A stretch of DNA of 48,557 bases, taken from contig JANXVH010000126.1 of NCBI GenBank assembly GCA_025351765.1, positions 1 through 48,557 of the forward strand, read 5' to 3'. The translations under genes were made by a program, and so were the position numbers. Source of the DNA: Pedobacter sp. GTDB lineage: Bacteria; Bacteroidota; Bacteroidia; Sphingobacteriales; Sphingobacteriaceae. This document shows, in pieces, positions 15,549-24,828 of this stretch (the stretch's first letter is position 1; each line of letters begins with the position of its first letter). The notes beneath the pieces are model-generated. The model made no database searches. It was not told the DNA's origin and saw only the letters and a list, made by a program, of their open reading frames with translations.

Positions 15549-17660
15549 CTATTTTGCTTTGATATCAGTTCCTAATCTTTGCAGGTAAGCAATGATTGCT
15601 ATAATTTCCCTATCGCTTTTCACAATTACCTTGTTCTCCTTCAAATCATCAGCTATTTTTTTTGCTTGTTTTTCGAGATCCGCATTTGCACGATTTTCAT
15701 ATCCGTCTTCGTAAGGGACACCAAGAGTTCTCATTGCATTGATCTTTGCCTTAGTAGTAGTGGTGTCTAACTTTTGATTGATCAACCATTCATATGGAGG
15801 CATTATGCTACCTGGCGACATGGTTTGTGGATCCAGTAAGTGATTGAAGTGCCAGGTATTTCCATATTTACCACCTTCGCGTTGCAGATCCGGACCTGTT
15901 CGTTTTGATCCCCATAAGAAAGGGTGATCGTACACAAACTCTCCGGCCTTACTATATTCTCCAAAACGTTCGGTTTCTGATCTAAACGGTCTTATCATCT
16001 GAGAGTGGCAGTTAACACAACCCTCTCTTATGTATAAATCCCGACCTTGCAATTCCAATGCAGAATATGGTTTAACACTGCTAATTGTTGGTATATTAGA
16101 TTTTATGGTAAAAGTTGGCATCATTTCAATCACTCCTCCAATTAGTATCACAATAAGAGAAAGTACAAGAAAAATCATTGGCTTACGTTCCAGAAAACGG
16201 TGCGCTTTTTTATCTGAGCCAACAGGCTGATAATTTGTTGGTAACGGTAGGGCTTCTGCTGCCTCATTAGCAAGTAATTTGCCTGTCTTTACTGTTCTAA
16301 TCAGGTTATAAGTCATAACCAATACTCCGGTAAGGTACATGACACCACCAATAGCCCTTAAGACGTACATCGGGATAATCTGGATCACAGTTTCCAAAAA
16401 ATTAGGGTATTTTAACATCCCTTCTTCATTGAATTGTTTCCACATTAAACCTTGTGTAAAACCAGCGAAATATAATGGAACTGCATAGAAAATAATTCCT
16501 AATGTACCAATCCAAAAGTGGAATGATGCCAGCTTTTTAGAGTATAGTTCGGTTTTGTAAATTCTTGGTATTAGCCAGTATAATATTGCAAAGGTTAAAA
16601 ATCCATTCCATCCAAGAGCCCCAACGTGTACGTGCGCTATAATCCAGTCTGTATAGTGAGCAATAGCATTGATCTGTTTTAAAGCCAGCATTGGTCCTTC
16701 AAACGTTGCCATTCCATAAGCGGTAATACCAACAACCATAAACTTTAAGATTGGATCCTCTCTTACTTTATCCCATGCACCACGTAACGTTAACAGCCCA
16801 TTGATCATACCTCCCCAACTTGGTGCAATTAGCATAATAGAGAATGCAACACCTAAAGATTGAGCCCAGGATGGGAGTGAGGTGTAAAGTAAATGATGTG
16901 GTCCTGCCCAGATGTAGATAAAAATCAAGGACCAGAAATGCAGTATGCTCAGTTTGTAGGAATATACTGGTCTGTTGGCCATTTTAGGAAGAAAGTAATA
17001 CATCATTCCTAAATAGGGAGTAGTTAAGAAAAATGCGACAGCATTGTGCCCATACCACCATTGTACCAATGCATCCTGCACGCCTGCATATACATAATAG
17101 CTTTTGAAAGCCGAGATGGGTAATTCAAATGAATTTACAATATGTAGCACTGCCACAGTTACAAAAGTGGCTATGTAAAACCAAATAGCCACATACATAT
17201 GTTGCTCTCTGCGTTTTATAATTGTACCAAACATATTAACGCCGAATGTTACCCATATTAATGTGATGGCAATATCTATTGGCCATTCCAGTTCTGCATA
17301 TTCATGCGAAGTTGTTAACCCCAATGGAAGCGTGATCACAGCAGAAATAATGATGAGCTGCCAACCCCAGAAGTGAATTTTACTCAGCACATCACTAAAC
17401 ATTCTCGCTTTAAGCAGTCTTTGCAGGGAATAATAGACTCCCATAAAGATGGCATTCCCAACAAAAGCAAAAATCACTGCGTTGGTATGCAACGGTCTGA
17501 TCCGTCCAAAAGTAGTGTATTGCGAGCCCATGTTTAAGGCTGGTTTAAAGAGTTGCATAGCAATCAGCAAGCCTACCGTCATGCCTATTATGCCCCAAAC
17601 TATGGTGGCGATGGCAAAGTTTCTAACGATCTTGTTGTCGTAGTAAAATTTTTCAGTCAT
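15549..17660 (-). CDS. ccoNO: Fused cbb3 oxidase subunits CcoN and CcoO
   Basis: A 703-residue fusion. Residues about 1-480 are the haem-copper oxidase catalytic subunit CcoN with roughly 12 transmembrane helices and conserved His segments (RPLHTNAVIF, WWYGHNAVAFFLT, HVHVGALGWNG). After a further helix comes the CcoO part (about 520-703) with the haem c site C548-x2-C551-H552 (GCVNCHSQMIRPF). The fused form replaces separate ccoN and ccoO genes and is frequent in Bacteroidota. The complex reduces oxygen to water at high affinity in the inner membrane. A 14-bp FNR-type palindrome lies 81 nt upstream, inside the ccoS end. Confidence 0.95.
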   Translation of the reverse strand: MTEKFYYDNKIVRNFAIATIVWGIIGMTVGLLIAMQLFKPALNMGSQYTTFGRIRPLHTNAVIFAFVGNAIFMGVYYSLQRLLKARMFSDVLSKIHFWGWQLIIISAVITLPLGLTTSHEYAELEWPIDIAITLIWVTFGVNMFGTIIKRREQHMYVAIWFYIATFVTVAVLHIVNSFELPISAFKSYYVYAGVQDALVQWWYGHNAVAFFLTTPYLGMMYYFLPKMANRPVYSYKLSILHFWSLIFIYIWAGPHHLLYTSLPSWAQSLGVAFSIMLIAPSWGGMINGLLTLRGAWDKVREDPILKFMVVGITAYGMATFEGPMLALKQINAIAHYTDWIIAHVHVGALGWNGFLTFAILYWLIPRIYKTELYSKKLASFHFWIGTLGIIFYAVPLYFAGFTQGLMWKQFNEEGMLKYPNFLETVIQIIPMYVLRAIGGVMYLTGVLVMTYNLIRTVKTGKLLANEAAEALPLPTNYQPVGSDKKAHRFLERKPMIFLVLSLIVILIGGVIEMMPTFTIKSNIPTISSVKPYSALELQGRDLYIREGCVNCHSQMIRPFRSETERFGEYSKAGEFVYDHPFLWGSKRTGPDLQREGGKYGNTWHFNHLLDPQTMSPGSIMPPYEWLINQKLDTTTTKAKINAMRTLGVPYEDGYENRANADLEKQAKKIADDLKENKVIVKSDREIIAIIAYLQRLGTDIKAK

Positions 17661-17734
17661 TTTAAATATCTGTATGGTTTACGTGCAATAAAATTAAGTG
17701 GCTTTAATTCGCTGATCCGTGATAGATGTCTACC

Positions 17735-17917
17735 TTAAATGTGATCCTTATCACCTATTTTTTTAACAGGATCAATTACTTCATCATCAAATAATATTCT
17801 AACGGATGGAGTGTAAGTATCATCATTCTGACCAGACCTCATCGCCCAGAAGAAAGCCGCAAGGAAGATAAGTGCCAAAAGAATGCTACAGCCGATCAAA
17901 AAAAATAGAATGTTCAT
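17735..17917 (-). CDS. ccoS: cbb3 oxidase maturation protein CcoS
   Basis: A 60-residue protein with one N-terminal transmembrane helix (ILFFLIGCSILLALIFLAAF) followed by FWAMRSGQNDD and a PSVRILFDDE segment, the CcoS signature. CcoS is needed to insert cofactors into cbb3 oxidase. Its ATG overlaps the end of ccoI by 4 nt. Its last codons contain an FNR-type palindrome that may control ccoNO. Confidence 0.9.
   Translation of the reverse strand: MNILFFLIGCSILLALIFLAAFFWAMRSGQNDDTYTPSVRILFDDEVIDPVKKIGDKDHI
17741..17754. promoter_or_regulatory. FNR-type palindrome upstream of ccoNO
   Basis: GTGATCCTTATCAC is a perfect 5-4-5 palindrome whose core TGAT-N4-ATCA is the FNR half-site pair. It sits in the last codons of ccoS, 81 nt before the ccoNO start. 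No clear TAnnTTTG element was found at the matching distance, so an internal promoter is not proven. Confidence 0.5.
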
Positions 17918-20310
17918 ATTAGGTTGTTTTTTCGTGCAAATGCGCTAACAGCCAGCGTGGTAAAAAGTATTATGGTAATTGTGCTCACAGGCATCAATAT
18001 AGCTGCAATTAGCGGTGAGAGTAAACCTTGAACTGCAAAAAACAATCCCACTATATTGTATGTAAGCGATATTGCAAATGAGAAATGAATCACTTTAACA
18101 GCATCCTTAGCCTGTTGTATAAACATGGGAATCTTTTGAAAGCTTTTTCCATCTAATACAGCATCACAACCGGGTGTGAAATTGTTAATATTATCTGTAA
18201 TGGCTATCCCTAAATCGCTTTGTTTCAATGCACCAGAATCATTCAATCCATCACCAAACATCAATACTTTCCTCTTTGCATTTTGCAAATTCAGTATATA
18301 TTCTAGTTTGTTTTGAGGGGATTGTTCGAAATGCATTTTTGAAGCGCTGGTAAAAAATGGAATAAGGGATGCCTTATCATGATCGCGATCGCCAGAAAGT
18401 AAGTGGAGATCGGCTTGGTTGTTTAACCTTTGCGCCACATTCTTAAACCCTTTACGCCATGGTTGATTAAACTTAAAATATCCGAGATATTTTTCATCAA
18501 TCATCACGTGGACGCTTGTCTGTTCAAAAGAGTCTATCAGTGGGAGGCCAAGGAATGCAGAACTTCCCAATTTTACATGATTTCCGTCGACAATCCCACT
18601 GATACCTCTCCCAATTTTTTCAGTATAATAACACGCTATAAATTTTTCTTTAAGGCTTATATGTTTTGTAAGCTCCCTGCTTAGCGGGTGGCCAGAATTT
18701 CTTGCAAGATCACAAATTTGCTGCCTTTGCCCATCGTTAATCTCTCCATTGAAGGAGACTGATGCTGCTTGCGGACTAGTAATCGTTCCTGTTTTATCGA
18801 AAACATACGTATCTATTTTCGCTAATTCTTCTACCACGGCATTATTTTTCAAGTATAAGCCGTTCTTGTCGAAAATACTAATCACTGCAGCCAGCGTAAA
18901 AGGAGAGCTCAATGCTAAGGCACATGGACATGCTATGATGAGTACAGCAGTAAATGATGCCATTGCACGATTGGAATCCTGAAATAACCAATAAGTAGCA
19001 GAGGCAATGGCTATGCTTAGCAGTGCAAAACTAAAATATTTACTTGCAGTATCACTGAAGGTTTTGATGCCATTCTTAGGTTTAAGAAATGCATCATTAT
19101 TCCAAAGTTGGGTCAGGTAGCTTTGAGATACAGGCTTGAGCACTTCCATTTCTATTATGCCTGTAGTTTGTCTGCCTCCCGCATATACAATCTCTCCAAG
19201 AGATTTCATTATTGGCTCAGATTCACCAGTTACAAAACTAAAATCAATTTCAGCAGTTCCTTTTAGCAATATGGCATCTGCTGGGATGATTTCCATGCTG
19301 CGAACTAATATCCTGTCGCCTATTTTAAGTGCAGCTAAGGGTACAGATTTCTCAATTCCATCCTTAATTATGGTTACTGCAACTGGAAAATAGGAGCGGT
19401 AATCCCGCTCAAAAGAAATATGGTGAAAAGTGCGCTGCTGCATCCATTTTCCGATTTGAAGAAAAAATATCAATCCACACAGCGTATCCATAAACCCAGC
19501 GCCAGTGTGTGTGGTAATTTCGTATAGGGAGCGGAGGAACATAACTGCAATTCCAAGTGCCAAAGGGAAGTCAAGATTGAGCCTACCAGCCTTCAAATTG
19601 TTCCATGCAGAAATAAAATAGTCCCGGCCACTATATAATACTACGGGAATTGAGAATGCTAAATTAAGCCATCCAAAAAAACGAGCATAAACTTTTTCGA
19701 AATCTCCAAGGCCGAAGTAATCTGGAAAACTTAGTAACATCACATTGCCGAAACAAAAACCGGCAACAGCTATTTTGCTCAGCAAATCCCTATCAGCCAA
19801 ATTAGTTGTCTTTTCTTTAACAACATCCTGTAAACTGATCAACGGATCGTAACCAATAGAGGCTAGGAGTTCAACGATATTTTTTAGTGTAGTCGCTTCA
19901 TTTTTAAAAGTGATATTAACTTGTTTTTTTAGAAAATCAATTCTCGATTTTAGTACCGAAGGCAGTAACTCATGAAGGTTTTCCAGTAGCCAAATACATG
20001 AGCTGCAATGTATTGCGGGAATGTAAAATGTAATTATTGTAATCTGATCGTCCTGGTAATCGACCAGTTTTGCCGATATTTCTTCAACGTCCAGGTATTC
20101 CAAGTTCTGCTTAATTCCTTTCTGGGTTTGCCCAGGAACATCATTATAAACGTAATAGCTTGAAAGATTATGCTTAGATAAAATAGAATAAACGGCCTTA
20201 CAACCTGCACAGCAAAATGTTTTTAGATCGGTTTGAAACGAATCTTCAAGAACTTTATCTCCACAATGAAAACAAACCGAATGTATTGCTGCTGATTTCT
20301 CTTTAAGCAT
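17914..20310 (-). CDS. ccoI: Copper P1B-type ATPase CcoI for cbb3 oxidase assembly
   Basis: A 798-residue heavy-metal P-type ATPase. The N-terminus has the CcoI-specific Cys cluster (C13/C16 and C33, C34, C37 in FCCAGC) followed by a metal-binding domain with HCSSC (C102, C105). The membrane motif C461-P-C463 and phosphorylation motif D505-KTGT are present, and GDGLND-type residues follow (FGDGLNDSGAL). CcoI/FixI exports copper to the oxidase rather than for detoxification. It is the first gene of the cco operon and overlaps ccoS by 4 nt. The upstream 97 nt show no clear TAnnTTTG element. Confidence 0.93.
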   Translation of the reverse strand: MLKEKSAAIHSVCFHCGDKVLEDSFQTDLKTFCCAGCKAVYSILSKHNLSSYYVYNDVPGQTQKGIKQNLEYLDVEEISAKLVDYQDDQITIITFYIPAIHCSSCIWLLENLHELLPSVLKSRIDFLKKQVNITFKNEATTLKNIVELLASIGYDPLISLQDVVKEKTTNLADRDLLSKIAVAGFCFGNVMLLSFPDYFGLGDFEKVYARFFGWLNLAFSIPVVLYSGRDYFISAWNNLKAGRLNLDFPLALGIAVMFLRSLYEITTHTGAGFMDTLCGLIFFLQIGKWMQQRTFHHISFERDYRSYFPVAVTIIKDGIEKSVPLAALKIGDRILVRSMEIIPADAILLKGTAEIDFSFVTGESEPIMKSLGEIVYAGGRQTTGIIEMEVLKPVSQSYLTQLWNNDAFLKPKNGIKTFSDTASKYFSFALLSIAIASATYWLFQDSNRAMASFTAVLIIACPCALALSSPFTLAAVISIFDKNGLYLKNNAVVEELAKIDTYVFDKTGTITSPQAASVSFNGEINDGQRQQICDLARNSGHPLSRELTKHISLKEKFIACYYTEKIGRGISGIVDGNHVKLGSSAFLGLPLIDSFEQTSVHVMIDEKYLGYFKFNQPWRKGFKNVAQRLNNQADLHLLSGDRDHDKASLIPFFTSASKMHFEQSPQNKLEYILNLQNAKRKVLMFGDGLNDSGALKQSDLGIAITDNINNFTPGCDAVLDGKSFQKIPMFIQQAKDAVKVIHFSFAISLTYNIVGLFFAVQGLLSPLIAAILMPVSTITIILFTTLAVSAFARKNNLI

Positions 20311-20407
20311 AAAGCTATTTTATAACGTACTTCGTTTTGTTAAAGCATTGATTCTTACAATGTAATAATTTAATGTTATTGTTGTTGCATGAGGTGTTAA
20401 CTACCTA

Positions 20408-20797
20408 TTAAAATAATTTTTTACAATGGTCTTTAGTGTCAAAAATTGACCTTTTGAAGGAGTAAGTTTTTGCAACGAGTTTGTCTATTTCTGAGGATAC
20501 TTTCAAGTTTTCGCTATCTAATTCGAGATCACCATCATACAAAGGATGTTGTAGATTTGCTTTAATATCCGTGATTTGCTTTTTAAGATGGGTTTTTAAG
20601 TTAACTATCGAATCTTTTAGATTTTTCAGCGTATTAACATTTGATTGATTGATGATGAAGGCTCCGCAGCTAAATAAAGTTTCAAGTCTGCCTATTTGAT
20701 TTTCCAATGATGAGCTTGTCACAGTCCATTTTTCTACCAGTCTGCTCAATTTATCCTGAACTGTTTCTAATCCGTTGTTAACTAATGTTGTAATCAT
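20408..20797 (-). CDS. Small coiled-coil protein of unknown function
   Basis: A 129-residue hydrophilic protein, almost entirely helical by composition (KLSRLVEKWTVTSSSLENQI, LKNLKDSIVNLKTHLKKQIT), with no signal peptide or membrane segment. I recognise no family. It has a well-formed promoter (TACTTTTG, 20817-20824 on the minus strand) and an FNR-type palindrome centred 41-42 nt upstream of the predicted start of transcription, so it is probably expressed when oxygen is low. It lies between the cbb3 operon and a divergent universal stress protein gene. Confidence 0.7.
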   Translation of the reverse strand: MITTLVNNGLETVQDKLSRLVEKWTVTSSSLENQIGRLETLFSCGAFIINQSNVNTLKNLKDSIVNLKTHLKKQITDIKANLQHPLYDGDLELDSENLKVSSEIDKLVAKTYSFKRSIFDTKDHCKKLF

Positions 20798-20816
20798 CTT
20801 CTGTTGATTTATAAAA

Positions 20817-20824
20817 CAAAAGTA
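20817..20824 (-). promoter_or_regulatory. Promoter -7 element for the coiled-coil gene
   Basis: On the minus strand this reads TACTTTTG, a full TAnnTTTG match. Transcription would start near 20812, 15 nt before the ATG. Confidence 0.55.
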
Positions 20825-20847
20825 TAAAGCCTAGATTGTTGTAGCTA

Positions 20848-20859
20848 TGATCAAAATCA
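20848..20859. promoter_or_regulatory. FNR-type palindrome between the coiled-coil and USP genes
   Basis: TGATCAAAATCA matches TGAT-N4-ATCA exactly. Its centre (20853.5) is about 41.5 bp from the predicted transcription start at 20812, the classical class II FNR position. It is also 114 nt upstream of the USP gene on the other strand and could serve both. Confidence 0.6.
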
Positions 20860-20972
20860 CAATATTTGCTGTTTATTGTCATTAATGGAGCTGGCTGTAT
20901 TCATGATATTTATGGTGGTAAATCTAAATAGTTACCCTTAATTAATACTCCGATAAATTAATATTTTATAAT

Positions 20973-21839
20973 ATGAAAAAGCTTCTAATTCCTACTGATT
21001 TTTCGAATTGCGCAGATACTTCGATTGATTTTGCAGCGCAAACAAGTAAGTTATTCCCTTCAGAGATATCACTTCTCCATGTGATCAATTTCATGGGTAA
21101 CGTTTATGGCGACTACACTGGAATGAGTGTAGAATTATATGAATCAATGATTGATCAGTCAGAAAAGGAAATGACCTCCCTAAAAAAACAACTTGTTGGC
21201 CAAGGTATAAAGTCAGTTAATACAGAAATATCTAATAGCGCGGTTACCGATAGTATTTTGCAGGCAATTATACAACAAGGCATCGATATGGTAATAATGG
21301 GTACGCACGGAGCCAGCGGGTTAAAGGAGAAGTTTTGGGGAACTCAAACAGCTGAACTAATCGGTAAGGCAAATGTTCCGGTAATAGTCGTCCCTTCAGA
21401 TTACGAATGGAAAAAACCGGAAAAACTATTGTTTGCCACTCACAACTTCGCGGAGGATAAAGAAACCCTGCAGGCTTTATTCGAAATTGCAGACTCTTAC
21501 AAAGCGGAGGTTCAGGTAATGGTTTTTACTGGCGAGGATGAAGACGCAGAAGTCGAAGTTATTACGCATAAAAGAAGTGCGCCCGGATACCAGGCAATAT
21601 TGGAAAGAAAATATCCCGGAAGAGTAATTCAAGTTACTCAGTTGTTCGGTAACAAGTTTGAAGACAGTATTACAAATTTTGTAAATTCAAATCACATCGA
21701 TATGCTGGCCATGGTAAGCCATAAAAGAACATTCTTGGGTGGGTTATTTCATCCTAGTATGACAAAGCGCATAAGTTTCCATACAAAAGTGCCATTGTTA
21801 GTTATACCAGACCTAAGTGGAAACATAATAGAGATTTAA
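20973..21839 (+). CDS. Tandem-domain universal stress protein
   Basis: A 288-residue cytoplasmic protein made of two UspA domains (about 1-142 and 147-285). KLLIPTDFSNCADTSIDFAA opens the first domain, and the ATP-binding loop G110-TH-G113-x9-G123-T124 is complete in it; the second domain is more diverged (AMVSHKRTFLGGLFHPSMTK). Such proteins bind ATP and support survival under starvation or low oxygen. An FNR-type site lies in the spacer shared with the divergent coiled-coil gene. The ATG at 20973 is clear. Confidence 0.92.
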   Translation: MKKLLIPTDFSNCADTSIDFAAQTSKLFPSEISLLHVINFMGNVYGDYTGMSVELYESMIDQSEKEMTSLKKQLVGQGIKSVNTEISNSAVTDSILQAIIQQGIDMVIMGTHGASGLKEKFWGTQTAELIGKANVPVIVVPSDYEWKKPEKLLFATHNFAEDKETLQALFEIADSYKAEVQVMVFTGEDEDAEVEVITHKRSAPGYQAILERKYPGRVIQVTQLFGNKFEDSITNFVNSNHIDMLAMVSHKRTFLGGLFHPSMTKRISFHTKVPLLVIPDLSGNIIEI

Positions 21840-22131
21840 TATCTATGGCTTCTGGCTTCGTATATTTTATATCCGTTAAAGCGCCATCGAATGTTATTTA
21901 CTCGGCTCTGAGATATACCAAGGATACCGAACGGATAGCCAACGGATACAGAACGGATAACCGACAGTACTACCCAGACCGAAGCCAGGTACTACCCAGG
22001 CCGAAGGCAGGTACCATCCGAAACAAAATCGAGTTAATTAGTTATGATAAAATAAGACAAGAAGTATTTGGTTAATTGAGAAATAATATACTTATTTGAT
22101 TATAGAAACCAATAATTCAATTTTTAGCCTT
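21840..22131 (+). repeat. Intergenic region with short tandem repeats
   Basis: Three tandem copies of a unit containing AACGGATA (21930-21960) are followed by two imperfect copies of a 21-22 bp unit, CAGTACTACCCAGACCGAAGC (21965-21985) and a close variant from 21986, plus the start of a third (CAGGTACC). The GC content is clearly higher than in the surroundings. An open frame at 21845-22075 runs through the repeats and resembles no protein, so I do not call it. Confidence 0.6.
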
Positions 22132-23499
22132 ATGCTCTCCAGATGTGTCCTTATTGTAGCATTTTTGATCTGTTCAATCGCTGGGTTTTCCCAACATAAA
22201 GTTGCGGAAAATATGTATCAGCATAAATTGAAAAATGGACTCGAAGTGCTGGTTATAGTAGATAGTACAGTACCGCTGGCAACTATAGAAATTGCTTGCC
22301 GCAATGGTTCTTTTACAGAACCTAAAGAATACAACGGCCTTAGCCATTTGTACGAACATCTTTTCTTTTCTGCTAATAAAGATTACCCAACCCGTGCTAG
22401 TTTTGTCCAAAAAAGTAATGAGCTTGAAATCAACTCTAATGCTACAACAAGAGAGGAGGTGGTCAATTACTACTTTACTTTACCTTCCCAAAATCTTAAA
22501 GGCGGGTTAAAGTTCATGAACTCTGCAATACGCAACCCGTTGTTTCTAGCAGAGGAAATGAAGAATGAAAATGAGGTGGTAAATGCTGAGTTCACAAGGC
22601 ATGAATCTAGTCCGATGTTTGATTTTATTGAAGAAGACAGCAGAAGACTCTGGCGAGCTAACTATTCAAGAAAGAATGTTGGGGGTAATCATGAGGTAAT
22701 TCTATCTGCAACGCCCGCTAAAATGGATTCAATACGAAACAAATACTACTGGCCAAACAATTCCGTTCTGGTTATTGCGGGTGATGTAAAAGTAGATGAA
22801 GCGTTCAGTGCAGCCGAGAGTATCTTTGGTAATTGGAAAGCTTCAGAATTTGATCCCTTTAAAACGTGGCCAATACCTGAAGTGGTGCCTTTGGCTAAAA
22901 GCGATTATTACATATTAAAAACTGACAAAGTTTTAGACCCTGAAATACAGTTCAGTTGGCTTGGTCCAGATACAAGGAATGATGTTTTAGGAACCTACGT
23001 TGCAGATGTATTTTCTTATTTGGTGAATCAAAATGGTTCAAAGCTTAAAACCGCGTTGGTAAATACTGGATTAGCTCGAGACGTTAACGTAGGTTATTAT
23101 ACTCAGAAATACACAGGGCCTATCCGTCTCGGCGTTAGTCCCAATACAGGAAAGATTAAAGAGTGTTACGAAGAAATTTTAAAACAACTTGCCCTTTGGG
23201 ACGATTATAATTACCTAACAGATGCACAAATAGAACGTGCTAAGCGATTACTCGCTATAGAACAAGTGCAACGCCGAGAGGTCACTTCAGAGTATTCACA
23301 TTTGATATCATTCTGGTGGGCATCTGCCTCTATAGATTATTATTTGCATTATGAGGAAAATGTAAATAAAATAACAAGGAAGGATCTTATTGATTATGTG
23401 CGTAAATATATTAAGGATAAACCCCATACTGCCGGCCTCCTTATCCATTCCAGTCTTGTTGAAACTGTTAAGCCTGAAGAATTCTTTAAATCCAAATAA
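22132..23499 (+). CDS. M16 zinc metallopeptidase, active subunit
   Basis: A 455-residue exported protein with a signal peptide (MLSRCVLIVAFLICSIAGFS). The peptidase domain carries the inverted zinc motif H72-LY-E75-H76 and the downstream Glu in NENEVVNAEF, so it should be catalytically competent. In paired bacterial M16B enzymes, one subunit holds the zinc site and the other the substrate-binding residues. The gene downstream, 5 nt away, fits the partner. I chose the ATG at 22132 directly before the signal peptide rather than the TTG at 22096. Probably periplasmic; substrates unknown. Confidence 0.9.
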   Translation: MLSRCVLIVAFLICSIAGFSQHKVAENMYQHKLKNGLEVLVIVDSTVPLATIEIACRNGSFTEPKEYNGLSHLYEHLFFSANKDYPTRASFVQKSNELEINSNATTREEVVNYYFTLPSQNLKGGLKFMNSAIRNPLFLAEEMKNENEVVNAEFTRHESSPMFDFIEEDSRRLWRANYSRKNVGGNHEVILSATPAKMDSIRNKYYWPNNSVLVIAGDVKVDEAFSAAESIFGNWKASEFDPFKTWPIPEVVPLAKSDYYILKTDKVLDPEIQFSWLGPDTRNDVLGTYVADVFSYLVNQNGSKLKTALVNTGLARDVNVGYYTQKYTGPIRLGVSPNTGKIKECYEEILKQLALWDDYNYLTDAQIERAKRLLAIEQVQRREVTSEYSHLISFWWASASIDYYLHYEENVNKITRKDLIDYVRKYIKDKPHTAGLLIHSSLVETVKPEEFFKSK

Positions 23500-23504
23500 C
23501 GCTC

Positions 23505-24788
23505 ATGAAATTATACCTGATAAGTTTTATAGCTATTGTGCTAACCAGTACGGCAGTGGCTCAAATTCCTGCTACAACATTTGAGGTGAACGGTCTTAAA
23601 GTTATTTTTCGTCCTACCCAAAAAGAGACAGTAAGTATTGCCATGTACTTTAGGGGTGGGGTTATGAACTATCGGCCAGAACAGGCAGGGATAGAAAATC
23701 TGGCGTTAGCAGCGGCCACTACATGTGGCACTAAAAATTATAAGGTATATGATTATCAGGAGCTGGCAGATGAATATGGTATAAATATTACCGGTGCTTC
23801 AACAACAGATTATGGAGTAATTAGCATGGGCTGCATTTCCAAATACCTAAACCAAGGTTGGAAGTTATTCTCAGATGCAATTGTTAATCCTGCATTTGAT
23901 CCCGCAGAATTTAGCAATGAAAAGGAGCGGATCATATCTGTAACCCATGCCAGAGAAGCTAGTCCGGAGGCAATGGTTGATCAGATGACATTTACAACCA
24001 TGTTTAAAAATACACCGTATGCTGTATTGCCATTTGGTAGTGAAAGCTCTTTGCGGAATTTAAATCCAGATAGTGTAAGAAATTATTATTTCAATACGCT
24101 ATTGAATAAAAAAAAGATGTTCCTAGTAGTAGCCGGCAAGATCAGTAGAGAAGAATTGGAGCAAAAGATTAAAAATGCTTTTGCTGGGATTTCTTCCAAA
24201 CCTTATAATATGCCTGTTTTTACGAGTATTCCACTTAAAGGAGATCGTTTGATCACTGTGCAGCGAGACATTGCTACCAATTATATTAGTAGGGTAATGA
24301 ATGCACCGGCAATGAGCAATCCAGATTATCCGGCTTTCAAGCTGGCTATAAGTGTTTTAAGTAGCTATCTGCATTTCAAATTGAGAACAGAGCAGGCGCT
24401 TTCTTATGCGCCGGGTGCTACTGTAAAGCTATTACAGATGCCATATACCTCGCTTTACGTGAGTACCACCCAGCCAAAGAAATCTATACAAGGTATGATG
24501 GAGGCATTTAATGACATTAAGCAAGGAAGCTACAATACAAACGTACTGAAGGACATTAAAAAGAGTTATAAGCTAGATAATTATAACGACCAGGAAAGTG
24601 CAGTATCAATAGTTTCTAATCTTGGTAAAGCTGAAATATTGGGTGATTACAAACTCGAAGAGAATTTGCTGGATAAGATAAGTGCGGTTGACGCTGCAGA
24701 AGTGAGCGGGGTGTTCAATAAATATCTTTTAGGCTCCATTTGGGTTTATCTAGGAGATGAGCGATTGGGTAAAGATGCTTTTAAATAA
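23505..24788 (+). CDS. M16 peptidase-like partner subunit lacking the zinc motif
   Basis: A 427-residue exported protein (signal peptide MKLYLISFIAIVLTSTAVAQ). It has the M16 fold, but the place of HxxEH reads AGIENLALAA, so it cannot bind zinc. It keeps the C-terminal phrase LRTEQALSYAPGA, matching the R/Y substrate-binding region of M16B partner subunits. It likely forms the heterodimer with the product of the upstream gene. A bidirectional hairpin follows the stop codon. Confidence 0.88.
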   Translation: MKLYLISFIAIVLTSTAVAQIPATTFEVNGLKVIFRPTQKETVSIAMYFRGGVMNYRPEQAGIENLALAAATTCGTKNYKVYDYQELADEYGINITGASTTDYGVISMGCISKYLNQGWKLFSDAIVNPAFDPAEFSNEKERIISVTHAREASPEAMVDQMTFTTMFKNTPYAVLPFGSESSLRNLNPDSVRNYYFNTLLNKKKMFLVVAGKISREELEQKIKNAFAGISSKPYNMPVFTSIPLKGDRLITVQRDIATNYISRVMNAPAMSNPDYPAFKLAISVLSSYLHFKLRTEQALSYAPGATVKLLQMPYTSLYVSTTQPKKSIQGMMEAFNDIKQGSYNTNVLKDIKKSYKLDNYNDQESAVSIVSNLGKAEILGDYKLEENLLDKISAVDAAEVSGVFNKYLLGSIWVYLGDERLGKDAFK

Positions 24789-24804
24789 CAGTCAATAAAA
24801 AATA

Positions 24805-24828
24805 CCTGGTTTTTGTTATCCAACCAGG
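24805..24828. terminator. Terminator between the M16 pair and cobA
   Basis: CCTGGTT (24805-24811) pairs with AACCAGG (24822-24828) around a 10-nt loop. On the minus strand it overlaps the cobA stop and is followed by TATTTTTTATT, a good intrinsic terminator for cobA; on the plus strand it can also close the M16 transcript. Confidence 0.65.

Noticed and set aside
20346..20362. CATTG-N7-CAATG as an FNR site before ccoI
   Set aside because: The spacing is one base short of the TTG-N8-CAA pattern of the FNR consensus and the inner TGAT/ATCA core is not kept on the right side.
21845..22075. Open frame of 76 codons
   Set aside because: It translates intergenic tandem repeats and resembles no protein.
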